Shown: positions 7,025-15,747 of the stretch, piece by piece
Position numbering within the stretch: position 1 is the stretch's first letter
Layout: each line of letters starts with the position of its first letter
NCBI GenBank assembly: GCA_016212925.1
Contig: JACRDF010000031.1
Coordinates: 1 to 64,000 of the forward strand
DNA from: Desulfomonile tiedjei
Lineage (GTDB): Bacteria; Desulfobacterota; Desulfomonilia; Desulfomonilales; Desulfomonilaceae
Length of the DNA: 64,000 nt
Direction of reading: 5' to 3'
Position numbers and translations under genes: made by a program
The notes under the pieces: model-generated
What the model was told of the DNA's origin: nothing
Database searches by the model: none
The model's input: the letters and a program-made list of their open reading frames with translations, nothing else

Positions 7025-8596
7025 TCAAAGTTCGTCTCGCACCAGTACGATCTCCACTCGGGGCAGCTTGTATTCCCACGCCCTCACCGATTCATCCGGT
7101 TTACGCGGAAGCGGAACAGCGCCTCCGTAGCCCTCGGCCTTCATCCTCTTCGGATCGATGTTGTGGGTAACTTCAAGGTACCTGGTCACAGCCTCGGCCC
7201 TCTCCTGAGAGAGACGTTGGTTCAGCGCGGGATCGCCCGCTGTGCCTGTGTGGCCCTTAACCACCATTCTGAAATGGGGATAGTGCTTCAAGATATCCAC
7301 CGCCTGATCGATGACTTCCTTGGCCATAAAGTCCAGTTGATGGGACCCACTCTGAAATATGACAGGGTCAACTCGTAGCGTGCCCACTTCTCTGAGCGCA
7401 AGCCATCCGCCCTCGTCAAGCGATGTGAACCGGGCTTGCAAGGAGCTTTTGGCGTCGGCAGGAGGCTCTCCCTTGCCGGGGGATTTGAACCCGGTGATCC
7501 CCTTCACAAAGAGATCCTTGAGGTACGAGCTGTTGATCAAGCGGTACGCGTCACCCGATGGCACGGGATTTGTTGAAAAATCACCCGCATGTATCAGAGT
7601 GCTGATGGTAGACTCAATGGTGTTTACAAGAACTTCCTGCCCGGAGATTCCTGGCCCGGCTATGCCAAACCACTGCTCGCAGTTCTCTGTTAGGTTCACC
7701 CATCTTACTCCTTTGAGCATAGAATCCACCGAACCCTCGGGAAGCCCTGTTTCCGCAACAAGTCGCTCGCGTAGCAGTTGCGGCTGTTGCTGAAACTCCT
7801 TGAGCACCCCGAAGTACGCGGAGAGAACCAGTTTCACCACATCCGGATTCTTCTGGGCGAACCTCCTGTTCACCAGAAGTATGTCTACAATTAGCTTTTC
7901 GGTATCCTCCGTTCCCAGGATCTTCACTATACCTTGCTGTGACAAGGCCCGCGACACATCCGGCTCCCACATGACAGCCACATCGGTGTTGCCTTGCAGG
8001 AGTTTCGCGAGCGCTTCAGTGGACCCCTTGGTTTCGATCCGGAGCGGCCCGGGCGGCGGTAACAGTTCAGGAACATGGAAATGATGCGATGCGGCCTTGA
8101 GCAGGTAGTGACTGGGGCTGTCAGGCGTGAAGGACACCGCAATGTTGGGCCGGCCCTTGAGGTCATCCAGGCTCGTCACCTTATCGCTTCGCGCTAGGAT
8201 GGCGTCTCCGCCTTTGGATTCGTCGATCACCATGATGATCGTTCCTGGCACGCCGAATCCAGCGGTATCCACAACGAATGAATCCACCGTTGCCACGGCA
8301 AAGTCTATCTCGCCATCCCTGAGCCTCTTCATTCGCCGGGTATAGTCGGCATTGTCATCCTCGCATGACAGCAGCCATCCGGCTCTCCGAAGCTGTTTCT
8401 TCATTTCCGCTGATCGGAAGATGAAGTAACCCGTCCAATTGTCCAGCACCAGGGAGATCTTACCCTTGGTGTCCTGTGCATCGGTCGCCGCCTTCTCTTG
8501 TATCTCCTTGAATAGCGGTAGCAGGAACCATGCCGCAACGATCGCCACCGCACCGACCAGCAGCAGCAGCAAAGCTCCAACGACCCTTCTGTTCAT
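7025..8596 (-). CDS. Membrane-anchored solute-binding protein fused to OmpA-like domain (copy 2)
   Basis: The 523-residue product has an N-terminal membrane anchor (VVGALLLLLVGAVAIVAAWF), an NMT1/SsuA-like solute-binding domain (about residues 48-330; LVLDNWTGYF, VAVMWEPDVSRAL), a linker, and a C-terminal OmpA/MotB-like domain (about 405-520; GHTGTAGD, LSQERAEAV, PRVEIVL). The OmpA domain normally holds peptidoglycan through an Asp and an Arg. Here the Arg of LSQERA is kept but the Asp of the GHTD motif is Gly, so wall binding may be lost or altered. GGAGAG lies seven bases before the ATG. Third gene of the operon. Confidence 0.85.
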   Translation of the reverse strand: MNRRVVGALLLLLVGAVAIVAAWFLLPLFKEIQEKAATDAQDTKGKISLVLDNWTGYFIFRSAEMKKQLRRAGWLLSCEDDNADYTRRMKRLRDGEIDFAVATVDSFVVDTAGFGVPGTIIMVIDESKGGDAILARSDKVTSLDDLKGRPNIAVSFTPDSPSHYLLKAASHHFHVPELLPPPGPLRIETKGSTEALAKLLQGNTDVAVMWEPDVSRALSQQGIVKILGTEDTEKLIVDILLVNRRFAQKNPDVVKLVLSAYFGVLKEFQQQPQLLRERLVAETGLPEGSVDSMLKGVRWVNLTENCEQWFGIAGPGISGQEVLVNTIESTISTLIHAGDFSTNPVPSGDAYRLINSSYLKDLFVKGITGFKSPGKGEPPADAKSSLQARFTSLDEGGWLALREVGTLRVDPVIFQSGSHQLDFMAKEVIDQAVDILKHYPHFRMVVKGHTGTAGDPALNQRLSQERAEAVTRYLEVTHNIDPKRMKAEGYGGAVPLPRKPDESVRAWEYKLPRVEIVLVRDEL

Positions 8597-8635
8597 GAAT
8601 ACACTCTCCGCCAGGTCAACGGGTGAACAGTCCGG

Positions 8636-9418
8636 TCACTTACTAAAGGTAGCAACATCGAACTTTTCGGCCTCTGCCAGAACCTCCAGCAGCCCCTTGC
8701 GGAGAGACTCGGGGTCATCGGCGGTTTTGTAGATTGTGCGCCCCTTCTGATTGAGGTCATGCTTATCTCCGATACAGAAACCAATGGTGCTGACGATGAT
8801 AGGGCTCTTCTCCAAGACTTGTTTTACCTGCTCGGTAAGCTCCTTGGAATCTGTGGCCATACCATCGGTGACCGACACTATGGTGTACTCCCCGTACCCA
8901 AGTTGGCGGCCGCCCTGTTTCTTCAGCATGTGACCGGCGATCTCGAAAGCACGACCGAGCGGAGTATTCCCTCCCGGCTGCACGGTTCTGAGAACCTTGG
9001 CTATTTCGCCTATATTCAGGCCTCGTAGCGGGAGCTGTGACCACCCATTATTATGGAAGGCCACCAACCCCACGTTTGCGTCTTCAGGAACCGTCTTGGC
9101 CCACTCCATCACCGCTGCTTTGGCGGCCTCGCACTTGTCGGCGTAGGAACCGGCCTTTCCAAGACACTCTCGCTCGCTCATACTGCCGGAGCCGTCAAAT
9201 ATTAGCACGAAGTTCCGTCTCGTCAGCTTTTCCACCGGCTCAACCTGGCCGATTTCGTTGGTCAGATACGGCCAGCCGCTATCGAGAAGGCCAGTCTTGG
9301 CTGTTTGCGCCGGAACCTCGTTCTGGGTCCTGGGAGGAGTGCCCTCCCGGCAGCCGACCAGGCTCGAAATAACCAGAAGCATTCCGAATGCCAGAGCGAT
9401 AGGGACGGACTTTCTCAT
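8636..9418 (-). CDS. VWA-domain lipoprotein
   Basis: Start is the ATG at 9418, with GGAGG six bases upstream; an ATG at 9442 overlapping the previous stop is an alternative adding eight residues. MRKSVPIALAFGMLLVISS leads to a lipobox, LVGC (Cys23), so the 260-residue product should be a lipoprotein. The von Willebrand A domain begins at about residue 69. The metal-ion-dependent adhesion site is complete: DGSGS (Asp75), the Thr in GGNTPLG, and the Asp in VTDGMATDS. Such domains bind protein partners through a divalent cation; a likely partner is one of the flanking SBP-OmpA proteins. Confidence 0.88.
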   Translation of the reverse strand: MRKSVPIALAFGMLLVISSLVGCREGTPPRTQNEVPAQTAKTGLLDSGWPYLTNEIGQVEPVEKLTRRNFVLIFDGSGSMSERECLGKAGSYADKCEAAKAAVMEWAKTVPEDANVGLVAFHNNGWSQLPLRGLNIGEIAKVLRTVQPGGNTPLGRAFEIAGHMLKKQGGRQLGYGEYTIVSVTDGMATDSKELTEQVKQVLEKSPIIVSTIGFCIGDKHDLNQKGRTIYKTADDPESLRKGLLEVLAEAEKFDVATFSK

Positions 9419-9438
9419 GACGAGCCTCCGTTCCTCTG

Positions 9439-11163
9439 TCATTCAAGAGGAGAGAACACGGACTTTTCCGCCTCGACCTGAATAATCCTGAAGGCCACTC
9501 TCATGTTGGAAAGCCACTCTTCGGGGGTCTTAGGAGCGCATGGTTCATTGCCGCACATACCGTTCTTGGGTTGATAGATGCCGTGGCCCACTACGCTAAA
9601 CTGGCTGGGGTCGAGGGATATGTATTTGCCTTTCGCGTACGCCATAATGCCATCTCTCACGCTTAAGGCGCGCGTGAGGCTCAGGTTCTTGGCAGCCTGC
9701 CCCACCCTCTTCAGCTCGATCTCTGTCGCACCTTTTTTCTTTCTGGTGAGATACCCAAGCGGGTCGCTGTGACCTTCCACGATGATGATCGCTCCTCCAT
9801 ATGTGGAAGCCAACTGCACCACCCTATCGAAATCAGGCGCGTACATCTCTGCCTCAAAGGTATTCTGGTTGGGTTTGAAGAATATCTCGAAGGAAAACAA
9901 CTCTCCCTCTTCCATGGCTCCCATCGCGCGCCTTCTCTCCACAACCCGGGCAACCTCTTCAGCTTTGAACCGCGGGCTCTCCACGGTATCGATGCCCGTA
10001 AGGCCTGTCCTGAACCTATCAAAATCCCATTTTGCATGCTCCAACGGGACCTTCTTGTTCAGGAGGCCAATGCTGACGAAGGTGGACTGGATCTCATCGG
10101 TCACCTTGACAAAATACCTGGGCCATTCCGGGTCCCCGAAGAACTTCACATTGCCTTGGAATCCCACGTACTCACAATCCCCGTACAGGGCCTCGGCATC
10201 TGCGACAGCCTGGGGGCTGTCGAGAAGAATCCGTGCAGCCGCGGTGATCATGTTCTTGAAATCTGCCGGCCGTTTATCTTTGGCCGCTACCAGGGCCTTC
10301 AATTGTTGCTCGCCGAGCATCAAGCCGTGCACGAATGCCTGAACTTTGTCTTTGTGTTTCTCAAAGTAGTCGGAGCGCACGGCATAGACGTCCGCGATAA
10401 TGCGGTTAGCCGTCTTGGTGGATAAAAGGATCCTGGCGCCTTTGACGGACCCCTCTGCGCCGGTGCCCACGGTGCCGTTGGAGGTTAGGGTCAAGCCGTC
10501 GGGAATGATGACCAGCGCAGCTTGGACGTCGGCCCGGTGAAGTGCTTTCGCAGGCGTATTCTCGGCACCTGTGAGGTCTGTCGTCCACCGTATTTGCACA
10601 TCCCTGGTGGACAGGCCGGCTCCTTTCAGGAGGTTACCGAGATAGTCTACATGGGGCCCATAAGCCTGGAGCGCGATGGTCTTCCCTTTCAGGTCCTTCA
10701 CCGACTTGATTCCTTCTTTCGCGACAAGACAGTCTCCGCCGGAGGACCAGGTCATCTGGTACACCACGATAGGCCGAGTTCTAGGGTCTTGCGAAAGAAG
10801 CTCGGAAGCCATGTTGATCATTCCCATGGTTCCTCGGAGATATGGCATCTCACCCCGTAGATATGACTCCACCTGCTTCTTGAATTCGTCCATCCGGGCA
10901 AGTTTGAACTTCAACCCCTTCTTGCCGAAAATGCTTTCCGTGGTGGTGCTGGAGGAATTGCCGTTGGCAAGAATTGTCGCTATATCGCCCCCCCAGGTGA
11001 TCAGTGGAAGTTGTGTCTCGGCAGATGGTTTCACTTCCCCGACAGGAATTCGGATGGTCTCCGTGAGCGGCGGCGACTTCTCGAACTCTACTCCGGCAAG
11101 CGCCAGATTAAAGGAGACCGTCAAACCGACGAGAAACATCAAGGCGACCCTGCAGACTCTCAT
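9439..11163 (-). CDS. Periplasmic solute-binding protein fused to OmpA-like domain (copy 1)
   Basis: First gene of the operon. The 574-residue product has a Sec signal peptide (MRVCRVALMFLVGLTVSFNL, cleaved near ALA-GVEF), an NMT1-like solute-binding domain (about residues 50-350; LKGKTIALQAYGPHVDYLG), a linker, and an OmpA-like C-terminal domain (about 425-565). Unlike copy 2, both peptidoglycan-contact residues are present (Asp in GHSDPLG, Arg in LSLTRALSV). A basic insertion (LTRKKKGATEIELKRVGQAA) separates them. It would hold a binding domain on the cell wall. GGGGAG lies six bases before the ATG, and the stop codon overlaps an in-frame ATG of the VWA gene. Confidence 0.87.
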   Translation of the reverse strand: MRVCRVALMFLVGLTVSFNLALAGVEFEKSPPLTETIRIPVGEVKPSAETQLPLITWGGDIATILANGNSSSTTTESIFGKKGLKFKLARMDEFKKQVESYLRGEMPYLRGTMGMINMASELLSQDPRTRPIVVYQMTWSSGGDCLVAKEGIKSVKDLKGKTIALQAYGPHVDYLGNLLKGAGLSTRDVQIRWTTDLTGAENTPAKALHRADVQAALVIIPDGLTLTSNGTVGTGAEGSVKGARILLSTKTANRIIADVYAVRSDYFEKHKDKVQAFVHGLMLGEQQLKALVAAKDKRPADFKNMITAAARILLDSPQAVADAEALYGDCEYVGFQGNVKFFGDPEWPRYFVKVTDEIQSTFVSIGLLNKKVPLEHAKWDFDRFRTGLTGIDTVESPRFKAEEVARVVERRRAMGAMEEGELFSFEIFFKPNQNTFEAEMYAPDFDRVVQLASTYGGAIIIVEGHSDPLGYLTRKKKGATEIELKRVGQAAKNLSLTRALSVRDGIMAYAKGKYISLDPSQFSVVGHGIYQPKNGMCGNEPCAPKTPEEWLSNMRVAFRIIQVEAEKSVFSPLE

Positions 11164-11213
11164 GTGGTGCTCCCCTCCTCGTGAGTGTCATACTGCCGAT
11201 GCCATATTTGAAC

Positions 11214-11234
11214 TATCCTAAGGGAGGTAGGATA
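11214..11234. promoter_or_regulatory. Operator-like inverted repeat upstream of the SBP-OmpA/ABC operon
   Basis: TATCCT and AGGATA are separated by nine bases, about 50 bases before the first gene of the operon. This could be a repressor site or a leader hairpin. The rest of the 319-base spacer to the tRNA has no recognised riboswitch. Confidence 0.3.
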
Positions 11235-11482
11235 ACTCATGCCGTCCCCAGGGTCCATCAATATCACGTGCTGGTAGTACCCGTTCAGCGCCGGGCATGA
11301 AGCAAAGTTCGAGGGCATAAACCCTACCTTGCCTCACCGAACAAGATATCCTCGTCTACCTGGCCCGTGACCGGATAAAGCTCGGAAATGGAGAAACGCC
11401 AGAACCTAAAACCCCCGACGAAGCCGCAAACACTTGGCATACAGCTTTTCGAGGGTCGTTTTGAATATTATTGGTTGCTGGG

Positions 11483-11557
<75 letters not shown>

Positions 11558-12169
11558 GCAGAGATCAATATACCGCAGAGCCAGACGGGAAGTCAACCCC
11601 AAATCCGCCCTTGCGGAGGCGCCTTAGCCGCGAAGGCATAAGATCTCTCACCGCAGAGGGCGCAGAGGGCGCGGAGTAAGAGCACGGCATGGAGGCCGTC
11701 TCAAAAGTCGGTGACAGGTTTAGATCGTGCTACGAATTGAACTACAGCGGCTAATGAAGGGTAGCCCGGAGGCTACTGCCTCCGGGTGCCCCAGGCACAA
11801 GAGGTCTAGACCTGCGGTATTGCAACTGATTCATGGATGAATATAGCAGGTCCACGAATTTGTTCGTCCACCAGACCTCCTGTCGCTTCGCGACCCGCGG
11901 GTGGGACCGTCCCGCGCAGAACGCGAGATTGCCGGTCATTCTAATAGACAGGCTGGAAGCCTGTGCCACCGAACGTCCGGGCTACCCGCCGCATACCAGG
12001 AGTCCGCTGTATCAATCAGTTTTGAGACAGCCTCCAGGCCGTGCCCCTACATTGCTGCGAACTCTAAGTTCTATGCGGCAGAATGGTTTTGTGTAACTTC
12101 TAAGCTCAACCAAACAAATCGCCCTTCCAGACGTGGGCCGAGCCTTCCAACACACGCGAGGAAGAAACG
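11558..12169. repeat. Intergenic region with degraded repeat hairpins
   Basis: About 600 bases without a gene. A perfect nine-pair hairpin at 11765-11786 (CCCGGAGGC/GCCTCCGGG) contains GGAGGCTACTGCCTCC, which recurs in inverse orientation at 39930-39945. A GCAGAGGGCGCAGAGGGCGC tandem lies near 11650. These look like remnants of dispersed REP-type elements. Small frames here have no ribosome binding sites. Confidence 0.55.
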
Positions 12170-12197
12170 AAAAAGCCCCGCTAACAAGAGCAGGGCT
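12170..12197 (-). terminator. Intrinsic terminator of the 61-aa gene
   Basis: On the minus strand AGCCCTGCT and AGCGGGGCT form a nine-pair stem (one G-T pair) with a six-base loop, followed by five T. It lies 26 bases after the stop codon of the gene at 12224-12409. Confidence 0.8.
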
Positions 12198-12223
12198 TCC
12201 ATCACCGGGGTAAGAAAACTGAA

Positions 12224-12409
12224 TCAAGCGGTCTTTTTGTAGGAAGTTCTTTTCTGCAACTGCCCGGCCATTTCAGAAATTACTGTGTAGGAGAGGCCTG
12301 TCTTGGCGTGGATCTTATCGATGCTCCTCACCATGATGCGGCCGTTGCGCTCCATTTCCATCAACAGCATATTTTCTACTTTTCTTAGCTGTTCGGGGTC
12401 GCGCGACAT
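12224..12409 (-). CDS. 61-residue hypothetical protein, winged-helix-like
   Basis: A single small gene with AAGGAG seven bases before its ATG and its own terminator. The product is MSRDPEQLRKVENMLLMEME followed by RNGRIMVRSIDKIHAKTGLSYTVISEMAGQLQK and a basic tail. The segment around KIHAKTGLSYTVISEMAG has the spacing of a helix-turn-helix, so a DNA-binding role is possible but not shown. No signal peptide or Cys. The gene boundaries are much better supported than the function. Confidence 0.65.
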   Translation of the reverse strand: MSRDPEQLRKVENMLLMEMERNGRIMVRSIDKIHAKTGLSYTVISEMAGQLQKRTSYKKTA

Positions 12410-12681
12410 TTTGTCTCCTTTCGAGATCAGCGTGTCACAGGGAAAGTGTGCAAGTTAAGTGCCATCTGGATGATGCGTGATTTTACTAAACAATTACATT
12501 AGGGAGCTGAGTTAACACTTGAATAATGTATTAATTTTTTGACAGAATGCGAAATACTTTCGCAGAAATGCCAGTCCAAAGTCACCTGGTGATGGTCATG
12601 CAAAAGAGGAGAGGGATTTGGTCAGTCTTTCGTCAGCGCGGTGCGTGCAGCCAAGCCTCTGAATCAACCGCCCTACAGGAT

Positions 12682-12716
12682 GCGGTCTTGCCCGTACGTA
12701 GGACGGGCAAGACCGC
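12682..12716. repeat. Perfect 14-bp inverted repeat
   Basis: GCGGTCTTGCCCGT (12682-12695) and ACGGGCAAGACCGC (12703-12716) enclose seven bases. No T run follows on either strand, so it is not an ordinary terminator. The rest of the 424-base gap (12410-12833) has an AT-rich stretch near 12480-12545 and no recognised gene. Confidence 0.75.
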
Positions 12717-12833
12717 CGATTGTGGTTTCAGGCGAGAGCCCGGACCGAACCACCTTGTCGGACGAAAATTCTACAAATTTCTGAATGGCGAAATCTTTTC
12801 GCAGTTGGGATTCGAGATCAGGCCGAAGGCCGT

Positions 12834-13271
12834 TTAGGCAAAATCAATGGAGTCCCCTGACTTGACAAGGCCGCCGGTCACCACCTTCGCGAATACTCCT
12901 TGTTCGGGCATTATGCATTCCCCGACCTTGTTATAGATGGCACATCGAGTGTGGCATTCCTTGCCTATCTGGGTGACTTCAATCAGCGCGGATTCTCCAA
13001 TCTTCAGGCGTGTCCCGACCGTAACCGCGGCAAGGTCGAAGCCTTCGGTGGTGAGGTTCTCGGCAAAGCTGCCGGGTTTGACATCCAGTCCCTTGGCCTT
13101 CATGGTGCCGATCTGCTCAATGGAGAGCAGAGAGATCTGCCTGTGCCAATCCCCTCCGTGAGCATCCCCCTGGAGGCCGAAGCCTTCTTCGAGAAACCCG
13201 GAGCCTACATCGGATTTCGGGATTCCTTTTTTCTTGCTCGTGCATACGGCAATGATTGTGCCTGACGACAT
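12834..13271 (-). CDS. MOSC-domain protein
   Basis: This 145-residue single-domain protein follows the short MOSC pattern: TIIAVCTSKKKG at the start, LQGDAHGGDWHRQISLLS near residue 35, PGSFAENLTTEGFDL, the conserved Cys in GKECHTRCAIY, and MPEQGVFAKVVTGG near the end. MOSC domains act in molybdenum-cofactor sulfur chemistry, and stand-alone bacterial members often go with Moco enzymes; none is adjacent here. Start is ambiguous: the ATG at 13271 has GGGGAA upstream, and one at 13286 adds five residues. Probably transcribed alone. Confidence 0.87.
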   Translation of the reverse strand: MSSGTIIAVCTSKKKGIPKSDVGSGFLEEGFGLQGDAHGGDWHRQISLLSIEQIGTMKAKGLDVKPGSFAENLTTEGFDLAAVTVGTRLKIGESALIEVTQIGKECHTRCAIYNKVGECIMPEQGVFAKVVTGGLVKSGDSIDFA

Positions 13272-13362
13272 CTCGTAATTCCCCATTCAACGAACTTCTC
13301 GTGGGAACCTCTTTGTGCGAAACAGTTTGCCTCGGTACCCCTTTCAAGAAGCTTCATGTTTT

Positions 13363-13407
13363 GCCGGTTAGGCAGCTTCCGCTGTTAGCGGAAGCTGCCT
13401 AACCGGC
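13363..13407. repeat. Perfect 21-bp hairpin with 3-base loop
   Basis: The arms at 13363-13383 and 13387-13407 are exact complements (from GCCGGTTAGGCAG to CTGCCTAACCGGC) around loop GTT. No T run follows. It lies between the EF-G-like gene terminator and the MOSC gene promoter. Confidence 0.85.
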
Positions 13408-13435
13408 CATAATATAGAAGTTTTTGGAGAGGGGT

Positions 13436-13472
13436 GCGGGGAGGAACCTTTTTACAAAAAGGTTCTCCCCGC
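13436..13472 (-). terminator. Hairpin downstream of the EF-G-like gene
   Basis: GCGGGGAG-GAACCTTTTT and AAAAAGGTTCTCCCCGC pair around two bases, with one mismatch, ten bases past the stop codon. The T/A runs inside the stem let it act in either direction. Confidence 0.6.
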
Positions 13473-13482
13473 AATTCCTTTC

Positions 13483-15567
13483 TCAGTCCTCTTCTTCGGC
13501 TCGTTTGCCGGAGGCTTCAATAATCTTATCGGAAATGTGCGCGGGCACTTCTTCGTAGTGAGAGAACTCCATCGAAAACAAGCCGCGGCCCGACGTCATT
13601 GAAGTCAGGTCCGAGGCGTATTTCAGCACCTCGGCCATAGGGACCTGCGCTTTGATCGCCTGGCTGCCACCCTTGGCATCCATGCCCATTATGCGCCCCC
13701 GCCGAGCGTTGAGGTCTCCCATGACATCTCCCATGCACTCCTCCGGCACGGTCACTTCCATGTTCATGATCGGTTCCAGGAGTACAGGGTTAGCCTGCAA
13801 CATACCTTTCTTGAACCCCTTGGAAGCCGCTATCTTGAAGGCTTGTTCAGAGGAGTCCACATCATGGTACTTGCCGTCAAAAACCGTGACCCTAACATCA
13901 ATGACAGGGAATCCGGCAAGTGCGCCGGCGTTCATCGCGTCGAAAACACCTTTTTCCACGGCTGGAATGTATTGCCTGGGAATCGCGCCACCGACTATTT
14001 TGTCGACGAACTCAAATCCTTCACCTCTATTCCTGGGTTCCAGATCGAGCCAGGCCACGGCAAATTGACCCCGTCCACCGGTCTGTTTCTTGAGTTTTCC
14101 TTCGATCTTGGCCTTGCCCTTGATGGTTTCCTTATATGGGACCTTGGGTGTCTTGAGATTTACATCCACACCGAACTTTCTTTTCAGCTTGTCGACCGTA
14201 ACCTCAATGTGGACCTGACCCATTCCGGATATGAGGAATTCGTTGGTTTGGCGATCCCGCGTCACCGACAATGTCGGGTCTTCCTCCGCCAACTTGGCAA
14301 GGCTCTGGGTGATCTTCTCTTCGTCCCCTTTGGCCTTGGGCTCGATGGCAAAGGAAATGACCGCCTGGGGTAGGGTTGAAGAAGGCAGAATCAAGGGTGC
14401 CTTTTCATCACAAAGGGTGTCCCCGGTTAAGGTTTCCTTAAGTTTGGCTACGGCAACTATGTCACCGGCCTGAGCCGACTCCAACTGCTTTTGATGCTTC
14501 CCCTGTATGGCCAGGAGCTGTCCGAAACGCTCTTTGGCCTGGCGAGTAGCATTGTAGAAGTTCGAGTCAGGTGACAACTTACCTGAAAAGATGCGGAAAA
14601 GTGTCAGCCTCCCCGCGTAAGGGTCGGCCAGGGTCTTGAAGACGTACGCGCAGAATGGTTCGTCGGGTGACGCGGACCTTGTTTGCTCGTCTCCCCACGG
14701 TGTGGCGCCGGCTACCGGAGGCATATCCGCGGGAGACGGGCACGCGTCGGCGATAACGTCCAGAATGGGCTGAATTCCCTTGTTCATCAGGGCGGAACAG
14801 GCAAACACCGGCACAAAAACCCTTTGCAGGATGCCTCGCCGGAGGGCTGAGGCCAGCTCATCAGCGCCCAGTTCCTGGCCCTCCAGGTATCGTTCCATCA
14901 ACTCGTCGTCAACTTCAGCCAGGTCCTCGATAAGCACCTCACGCCGTGAGGCCGCTTCGTCCGCGAGGTCTGCAGGAATTTCGGCTTTGGAATAGTTCTT
15001 CCCATCCCCGTCGAAGGAAACGGCTTTCATGGAGAGCAGGTCCACGACCCCTTTGAAACCCGCCTCCTTGCCTATGGGGATCTGCAAGACCAGAGGTTTG
15101 ACCTGGAGGGCTTCCTTAACATCGTTTAACACCTTGTCAAAGTCGGCCCTTTCCCGGTCCATTTTCGTCACGGCCAGCAAACGAGGGGCATTTGCGGCCT
15201 CTATCGCGGCCCAGACTTTCTCGGTTAGAGGCTTAATCGAATCCACCGCATCCACCGCGAGGATAGCGATATCAGCGGCTCTGACACCGGCAGTCACCTC
15301 CGCTCCGAAGTTGGGATCGCCGGGTGTATCCAATATATTTATCTTTTTCTTGTTCCACTCCACGGTAAATAGGGACGTGGTTATGGTAATGTTCCGTTTG
15401 ATCTCTTCCGGATCGAAATCAAAATTCGAAGTGCCGTCCGTGACCTTCCCCACGCGGTCGACGGCCCCGGAATCGAAAAGCATAGCCTCGCACAAAGTCG
15501 TCTTTCCCGAGCCTGCGTGGGAGACGACCACCACATTGCGTACGTCTTCGGTCTTGTACTGCTTCAT
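13483..15567 (-). CDS. Elongation factor G-like GTPase (FusA2 type)
   Basis: The 694-residue product has all five EF-G domains. GTPase motifs: P-loop AGSGKTT (residues 18-24), switch I RNITITT, switch II DTPGDPNF (80-87), TKMD. Domain IV/V segments include GGRGQFAVAWLDLEP and the late PMAEVLKYASDLTSMTSGRG. Canonical EF-G has DTPGH, whose His activates GTP hydrolysis; here Asp stands in that place, and TKMD replaces NKMD. This points to the EF-G paralogue group whose role in translation is less clear, and not the housekeeping fusA. It is not among ribosomal genes. It has its own terminator. Confidence 0.88.
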   Translation of the reverse strand: MKQYKTEDVRNVVVVSHAGSGKTTLCEAMLFDSGAVDRVGKVTDGTSNFDFDPEEIKRNITITTSLFTVEWNKKKINILDTPGDPNFGAEVTAGVRAADIAILAVDAVDSIKPLTEKVWAAIEAANAPRLLAVTKMDRERADFDKVLNDVKEALQVKPLVLQIPIGKEAGFKGVVDLLSMKAVSFDGDGKNYSKAEIPADLADEAASRREVLIEDLAEVDDELMERYLEGQELGADELASALRRGILQRVFVPVFACSALMNKGIQPILDVIADACPSPADMPPVAGATPWGDEQTRSASPDEPFCAYVFKTLADPYAGRLTLFRIFSGKLSPDSNFYNATRQAKERFGQLLAIQGKHQKQLESAQAGDIVAVAKLKETLTGDTLCDEKAPLILPSSTLPQAVISFAIEPKAKGDEEKITQSLAKLAEEDPTLSVTRDRQTNEFLISGMGQVHIEVTVDKLKRKFGVDVNLKTPKVPYKETIKGKAKIEGKLKKQTGGRGQFAVAWLDLEPRNRGEGFEFVDKIVGGAIPRQYIPAVEKGVFDAMNAGALAGFPVIDVRVTVFDGKYHDVDSSEQAFKIAASKGFKKGMLQANPVLLEPIMNMEVTVPEECMGDVMGDLNARRGRIMGMDAKGGSQAIKAQVPMAEVLKYASDLTSMTSGRGLFSMEFSHYEEVPAHISDKIIEASGKRAEEED

Positions 15568-15747
15568 TGGTACCCCTTGGGAAGCGGTGCACCGGCGGAC
15601 TTCCGGATGCCCGAACTTGGACTCATAAACTCATTAATAAGCCACAAAGAGAGGTGGAAAGTCAAGGAATACGCACGAGGGGTAGTGGGTTGGTTTGAAA
15701 ATGGAATTGCGGGGCCGCATGCTTAACAGACCAAGTTCAACCAGCGG

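Noticed and set aside
11164-11482. Possible guanidine (ykkC) riboswitch upstream of the ABC operon
   Set aside because: Looked for because the binding protein resembles those beside guanidine/urea carboxylase; the conserved ykkC bases were not found.
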